This document shows, piece by piece, positions 6,769 to 10,110 of a DNA stretch of 10,110 bases (within the stretch, counting starts at the first letter, position 1; each line of letters starts with the position of its first letter). Both the position numbers and the translations under genes were made by a program. Where the stretch lies: the NCBI GenBank assembly GCA_919902095.1, contig CAKKQL010000088.1, positions 1 to 10,110 on the forward strand, in the 5' to 3' direction. Source of the DNA: Acidiferrobacterales bacterium. Lineage in GTDB: Bacteria > Pseudomonadota > Gammaproteobacteria > Acidiferrobacterales > Sulfurifustaceae. Below the pieces are notes generated by a model that worked only from the letters and a program-made list of their open reading frames with translations, was not told where the DNA came from and ran no database searches.

Positions 6769-7701
6769 TTGTCTGACGCCAAGAATCCCGTGAGCCCGCA
6801 ACCATCCCGTTTCGCCTACCAGGCCCGGCGCCATCTGCCGGAGCGCATTATCCAGTGGTTGCTGTTCCTGGCGGCGTTCACGGCGGTGGCGGTCACCATC
6901 GCGATCGTGGTCATCCTGGTGTATGAGTCGCTCGGGTTCTTCCGGCACGTGTCGCTCTGGGAATTCCTGACCGACACCCAGTGGACACCGCTTTTCTCCG
7001 ACAAACATTTCGGCATCCTGCCGCTCGTAGCCGGTACCCTGCTTACGAGCGCCGTGGCGCTGGCGGTCGCGGTCCCGCTCGGTACCGTCACCGCCATCTA
7101 CCTCTCGGAGTTCGCCTCGCACGGCGTACGCGAGGTGGTCAAGCCGTTCCTTGAGATGCTGAGCGGCGTGCCGACGGTGGTGTTCGGCTACTTCGCGCTG
7201 CTGTTCGTCACACCGCTGCTGCAGAAGCTCATCCCCGACCTGCCGGGCTTCAACGTGCTCTCCGCCGGCCTGGTCATGGGCATCATGATCATCCCGTACG
7301 TCGCCTCGGTCAGCGAGGACGCCATGCGCGCGGTGCCGATGCACATCCGCGAAGGCTCGTACGCCATGGGGGCGACACGCTTCCAGACCGCCATCCGCGT
7401 GGTCACGCCGGCAGCCGCCTCCGGCATCGTCGCCGCCTACATTCTCGGCATCTCGCGCGCCGTCGGCGAGACCATGGTCGTGGCGATCGCCGCCGGCACC
7501 CAACCGAACCTCACCTGGAACCCGCTCGAGGGCGCGGCCACCATCAGCGCCTATATCGTGCAGGTGAGCCTCGGCGACCTGCCGCACGGCACCCTCGAGT
7601 ACCAGACCATCTTCGCCGCCGGTCTGGTGCTGATGCTCATGACGCTGCTCTTTAATGTCATCGGCCATCTGATGCGCAAGCGCTTCCGCGAGGCTTACTG
7701 A
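6769..7701 (+). CDS. pstC: Phosphate ABC transporter permease PstC
   Basis: One of the two membrane subunits that form the phosphate channel of PstSCAB. The product has 310 residues from the TTG or 303 from GTG 6790, normal for PstC. Six hydrophobic segments lie at about 28-51, 84-112, 133-152, 161-182, 220-240 and 280-302. The ABC-permease EAA loop that docks on PstB is at about 184-217 (Glu-Asp-Ala-Met-Arg through Gly-Ala-Thr-Arg-Phe). It is followed by Ser-Arg-Ala-Val-Gly-Glu-Thr-Met, a conserved PstC segment. Start choice is open: TTG 6769 lies only about six bases after the predicted transcript start, while GTG 6790 has a longer leader but no good ribosome site. A 12-codon frame from ATG 6755 ends by overlapping GTG 6790. 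It is the first gene of the permease unit and is followed closely by pstA. Confidence 0.94.
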   Translation: MSDAKNPVSPQPSRFAYQARRHLPERIIQWLLFLAAFTAVAVTIAIVVILVYESLGFFRHVSLWEFLTDTQWTPLFSDKHFGILPLVAGTLLTSAVALAVAVPLGTVTAIYLSEFASHGVREVVKPFLEMLSGVPTVVFGYFALLFVTPLLQKLIPDLPGFNVLSAGLVMGIMIIPYVASVSEDAMRAVPMHIREGSYAMGATRFQTAIRVVTPAAASGIVAAYILGISRAVGETMVVAIAAGTQPNLTWNPLEGAATISAYIVQVSLGDLPHGTLEYQTIFAAGLVLMLMTLLFNVIGHLMRKRFREAY

Positions 7702-7742
7702 TTATGTCAGGACGAACGAGCGGAGCGAACAGGGGTTCATTA

Positions 7743-8681
7743 ATGTCCGGCCTGTCCGACAGCACCGACCAGGTGAGCGCGATCCGCAGCATGATCGCCC
7801 GGCACAAGCGCTGGGACATCATCTTTTCCATGATCGGGCTGGCCGCGATGCTGGTGGGCGTGATCGCTCTGCTGGCGCTGTTCCTAGACCTGGTGCTGGA
7901 TGGCTACGGCCGGCTGAACTACGACTTCTTCACCTCGTTCCCGTCGCGGCGCGCCGCCGAGGCCGGCATCCTCTCGGCCTGGGTCGGCACCACGCTGGTC
8001 ATGCTGGTCACGGCATTCGCCGGCGTGCCGCTCGGCGTCGCCGCCGCCATCTACCTCGAGGAATACGCGCCGCGCAACTGGATGACCGACCTCATCGAGA
8101 TCAACGTCACCAACCTCGCCGGCGTGCCGTCGATCGTCTACGGCCTGCTGGCACTCGGGCTGTTCGTGTACCAGTTGAACTTGGGCCAGAGCATCCTCGC
8201 CGCCGGGTTGACGCTCGCGCTGCTGATCCTGCCGGTGGTGATCGTCGCCACACGCGAGGCCATTCGCGCCGTCCCGGGTGCCATCCGCGAGGCCGCCTAC
8301 GCCGTCGGCGCCACCAAGTGGCAGACCGTGGCGCACCACGTGCTGCCCTACTCCACCGCCGGCATCCTGACAGGCGTCATCATCGGCATGGCGCGCGCCA
8401 TCGGCGAGACCGCGCCGATCATCACCATCGGCGCGCTCACCTTCATCGCCTTCCTGCCGCCGTCGCCGGTAACGTCGGAACCGCCGTTCATCTCGTTCGA
8501 CTGGTTGATGGCGCCGTTCACGGTGCTGCCGATCCAGATGTTCAGCTGGGTGTCGCGGCCGCAGGTCGCGTTCCTGGACAACGCCGCCGCCGCCGGCGTG
8601 GTGATTATCGTCGCGACGCTGGCGATGAACGCCGCCGCCATCGTCATCCGTTACCGATACCGCAAACGCATCAAATGGTAA
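7743..8681 (+). CDS. pstA: Phosphate ABC transporter permease PstA
   Basis: The second membrane subunit of the phosphate transporter, 312 residues from this start. Hydrophobic segments lie at about 26-50, 79-104, 127-145, 149-169, 207-236 and 283-303. The EAA loop is at about 171-194 (Arg-Glu-Ala-Ile-Arg through Ala-Thr-Lys-Trp-Gln) and is followed by Ala-Arg-Ala-Ile-Gly-Glu-Thr-Ala-Pro, typical of PstA. The ATG at 7743 is chosen because AGGGG (7731-7735) lies seven bases upstream. An in-frame ATG at 7704, two bases after the pstC stop, would add 13 low-complexity residues and has GAGG ten bases before it. The two starts sit in an imperfect repeat (ATTATGTCAGG and ATTAATGTCCGG), so the extra stretch may be a small duplication. 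It is co-transcribed with pstC; pstB begins 14 bases after its stop. Confidence 0.93.
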   Translation: MSGLSDSTDQVSAIRSMIARHKRWDIIFSMIGLAAMLVGVIALLALFLDLVLDGYGRLNYDFFTSFPSRRAAEAGILSAWVGTTLVMLVTAFAGVPLGVAAAIYLEEYAPRNWMTDLIEINVTNLAGVPSIVYGLLALGLFVYQLNLGQSILAAGLTLALLILPVVIVATREAIRAVPGAIREAAYAVGATKWQTVAHHVLPYSTAGILTGVIIGMARAIGETAPIITIGALTFIAFLPPSPVTSEPPFISFDWLMAPFTVLPIQMFSWVSRPQVAFLDNAAAAGVVIIVATLAMNAAAIVIRYRYRKRIKW

Positions 8682-8695
8682 ACCCGGGGGAACCC

Positions 8696-9580
8696 ATGAA
8701 ACCCGAAATCCAGACGGCTGTGCGCGCGGTCGTGCCTGCCTATAATAGCGGCATGCCCACACCCAGCGGCCGGGAAACCACGGATACCGGCGCCGCGTCA
8801 CGGGTCGCCGCGCGCCCGCCGATCAAGGCGCAAGCGAAGAACCTCAATTTTTACTACGGCGGCACGGTCCAGGCGCTCAAGGACATCAATCTCGATCTGG
8901 CCGAGAAACACGTGACCGCGCTGATCGGGCCGTCGGGCTGCGGCAAGTCCACGTTCCTGCGTTGCTTCAACCGCATGCACGATCTCTATCCGAACAACCG
9001 CTACCAGGGCGAGATTCTGATTCATCCGGACAACATCAACATCCTTGGCGCGAAGGTGGATCCGATCGAGGTGCGCATGCGCATCTCGATGGTGTTCCAG
9101 AAACCGAACCCGTTCCCCAAGTCGATCTATGAGAACGTCGCCTACGGCCTGCGCGTGCGCGGCGTCACCAAGCGCAGCCTGATTGACGAGAAGGTCGAGC
9201 AGGCGTTGCAGTGGGCGGCGTTGTGGGACGAGGTCAAGGACCGGCTGCACGGCCTGGCGTTCAACCTCTCGGGCGGCCAGCAGCAGCGGCTGTGCATCGC
9301 GCGCGCGCTCGCCACCGATCCCGAAATCCTGCTGTTCGACGAGCCGACCTCGGCGCTCGATCCGATCGCCACCGCCAGCATCGAAGAGCTGATCGCCGAA
9401 CTCAAGCAGAAGATCACGATCCTGATCGTCACCCACAACATGCAGCAGGCGGCGCGTGTCTCGGACTATACTGCCTTTATGCACCTCGGCGAGCTGGTGG
9501 AGTTCGGCGACACCAACACCATCTTCACCAACCCGTCCAACAAACGGACGGAAGACTACATCACCGGCCGCTATGGGTGA
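8696..9580 (+). CDS. pstB: Phosphate ABC transporter ATPase PstB
   Basis: The ATP-hydrolysing subunit that powers phosphate import on the cytoplasmic face. Motifs are complete: Walker A Gly-Pro-Ser-Gly-Cys-Gly-Lys-Ser-Thr (78-86), Q-loop Gln135, signature Leu-Ser-Gly-Gly-Gln (191-195), Walker B ending in Asp215-Glu216 and H-loop His247. The C-terminus is typical PstB. From ATG 8696 it has 294 residues, with about 43 before the first conserved strand, longer than the usual roughly 255-residue form. GGGGGA (8686-8691) lies four bases before this ATG. A second in-frame ATG at 8753 would give 275 residues and sits just after a perfect TATAAT (8741-8746), so a shorter product is possible. The N-terminal stretch is rich in Ala, Thr and Pro and probably disordered. 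Confidence 0.95.
   Translation: MKPEIQTAVRAVVPAYNSGMPTPSGRETTDTGAASRVAARPPIKAQAKNLNFYYGGTVQALKDINLDLAEKHVTALIGPSGCGKSTFLRCFNRMHDLYPNNRYQGEILIHPDNINILGAKVDPIEVRMRISMVFQKPNPFPKSIYENVAYGLRVRGVTKRSLIDEKVEQALQWAALWDEVKDRLHGLAFNLSGGQQQRLCIARALATDPEILLFDEPTSALDPIATASIEELIAELKQKITILIVTHNMQQAARVSDYTAFMHLGELVEFGDTNTIFTNPSNKRTEDYITGRYG
8741..8753 (+). promoter_or_regulatory. Possible internal promoter inside the 5' end of pstB
   Basis: A perfect -10 hexamer TATAAT (8741-8746) lies six bases before the in-frame ATG at 8753, so transcription could start at that A and give a leaderless message. The -35 region (CTGTGC, 8718-8723, 17-base spacer) matches poorly. TATAAT is rare in this GC-rich sequence, but here it also encodes Tyr-Asn-Ser, so chance cannot be excluded. 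Confidence 0.3.
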
Positions 9581-9591
9581 GGCGGAGCAGT

Positions 9592-9649
9592 CGCGGACAC
9601 ACTTAACGTGTGTCCGCGCCGACGAACGCCCAGCCAAGGATGGCTGGGC
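9592..9649 (+). repeat. Two tandem hairpins between pstB and phoU
   Basis: The first hairpin has a perfect 11-bp stem (9592-9602 with 9608-9618) and a TTAAC loop. The second has a perfect 9-bp stem (9628-9636 with 9641-9649) and an AGGA loop. Neither is followed by a T tract, so they are not classic terminators. They fill much of the 133-base gap between pstB and phoU and could slow RNA decay from the 3' end or weaken read-through, so that phoU is made at a different level. Their sequences are unrelated to each other. Confidence 0.7.
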
Positions 9650-9713
9650 TGGGGTCTAACGAAGTCAACGACACACCGCCAGGGATGGCATACGACAACA
9701 TTCGGAGAGCACT

Positions 9714-10110
9714 ATGGAACCTCTGTACACGCATATCTCCCAGCAGTACAACGCCGAACTCGAGGAAATCCGCTCGCGCGTTTTACAAATGGGCGGGCTC
9801 GTCGAGCAGCAGATCGAGCACGCGCTCAACGCGCTGGTGCGCGGCGACACCGCGCTCGGCGAGGCGGTCATCATGGACGACACCAAGGTCAACAAACTCG
9901 AGGTGACCATCGACGAGGAGTGCAGCCAGATCATCGCCCGGCGCCAGCCGGCGGCCAGCGACCTGCGCCTGGTGATGGCGGTCATCAAGACCATCACCGA
10001 TCTCGAACGCATCGGCGACGAGGCCGAGAAGATCGCGCGCATGGCGGTACGCCTCGCCGGCGAGGAGCGCCCGAAAAACAACTACGCCGAGATCCAGGCG
10101 CTCGGCAACC
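9714..10110 (+). CDS. phoU: Phosphate regulator PhoU, N-terminal part (runs off the window)
   Basis: The first 132 residues of PhoU, which together with the Pst transporter keeps PhoR/PhoB signalling off when phosphate is plentiful. The typical three-helix PhoU repeat is visible: Met-Gly-Gly-Leu-Val-Glu-Gln-Gln-Ile, then Arg-Gln-Pro-Ala-Ala-Ser-Asp-Leu-Arg-Leu, and the metal-binding style motif Asp-Leu-Glu-Arg-Ile-Gly-Asp-Glu-Ala-Glu-Lys-Ile-Ala. The usual length is about 230-240 residues, so roughly the second repeat lies beyond the right edge. The frame is open to the last base. GGAGAG (9704-9709), the same ribosome site as pstS, lies four bases before the ATG. It follows pstB on the same strand after two hairpins, and no clear promoter of its own is visible. 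Confidence 0.95.
   Translation, partial: MEPLYTHISQQYNAELEEIRSRVLQMGGLVEQQIEHALNALVRGDTALGEAVIMDDTKVNKLEVTIDEECSQIIARRQPAASDLRLVMAVIKTITDLERIGDEAEKIARMAVRLAGEERPKNNYAEIQALGN

Noticed and set aside
7655..7661. ATGTCAT inside pstC, like a Pho half-site
   Set aside because: The positions 11 bases before and after it do not match the unit, so there is no Pho box.
6151..7668. Long open frame of 505 codons on the minus strand opposite the CheX-like gene and pstC
   Set aside because: Its product is rich in His, Asp, Arg and Gln as expected from the antisense of GC-rich coding DNA, and it covers two well-supported genes on the + strand.
8318..8695. In-frame upward extension of the pstB frame into pstA
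   Set aside because: The translation is Arg/His-rich shadow sequence; a ribosome site supports ATG 8696, and a PstA/PstB fusion is not real because pstA is in another frame.

Overview
This is a high-GC, densely packed stretch of a proteobacterial chromosome, most likely from a gammaproteobacterium. The evidence is PhoB-type Pho boxes, an E. coli-like ArsR, a PilJ-type sensor domain and typical Pst proteins. The exact lineage cannot be read from the sequence; a sulfur- or iron-oxidising group such as Acidiferrobacterales or Chromatiales is only a guess. All genes lie on the + strand. No stretch longer than 300 bases lacks a gene. I saw no tRNA, rRNA, CRISPR array, insertion sequence or prophage feature.

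Region 1 (1-2473) is an arsenic resistance block. After the tail of an unrelated, possibly PlsC-like, gene comes an ArsC-like low-molecular-weight phosphatase-fold protein in which the nucleophilic cysteine is a serine. It is followed by arsR with a recognisable promoter and candidate operator, an arsC with an intact active site, and an overlapping aquaporin gene. No ArsB or Acr3 pump is visible, so arsenate reduction appears to be paired with a channel for arsenite release.

Region 2 (2472-10110) is a phosphate-starvation region: pstS, a three-gene chemosensory-like module, then pstC-pstA-pstB and the start of phoU. The module encodes a membrane sensor kinase with a PilJ-like input, PAS, HPt and CheA-like ATPase, then a stand-alone CheY-like receiver, then a CheX-like phosphatase. 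It sits between the binding protein and the permease genes. Three Pho-box arrays with the classic 11-bp spacing precede pstS, the module and pstC, so the locus appears to be three separately started PhoB-dependent units. A strong terminator closes pstS, and two tandem hairpins separate pstB from phoU.

Together the window links arsenate handling to high-affinity phosphate uptake; arsenate is a phosphate mimic that enters through phosphate transporters. The most notable feature is the kinase-receiver-phosphatase module, whose own Pho box suggests it is made under phosphate limitation. Its output is not visible here.
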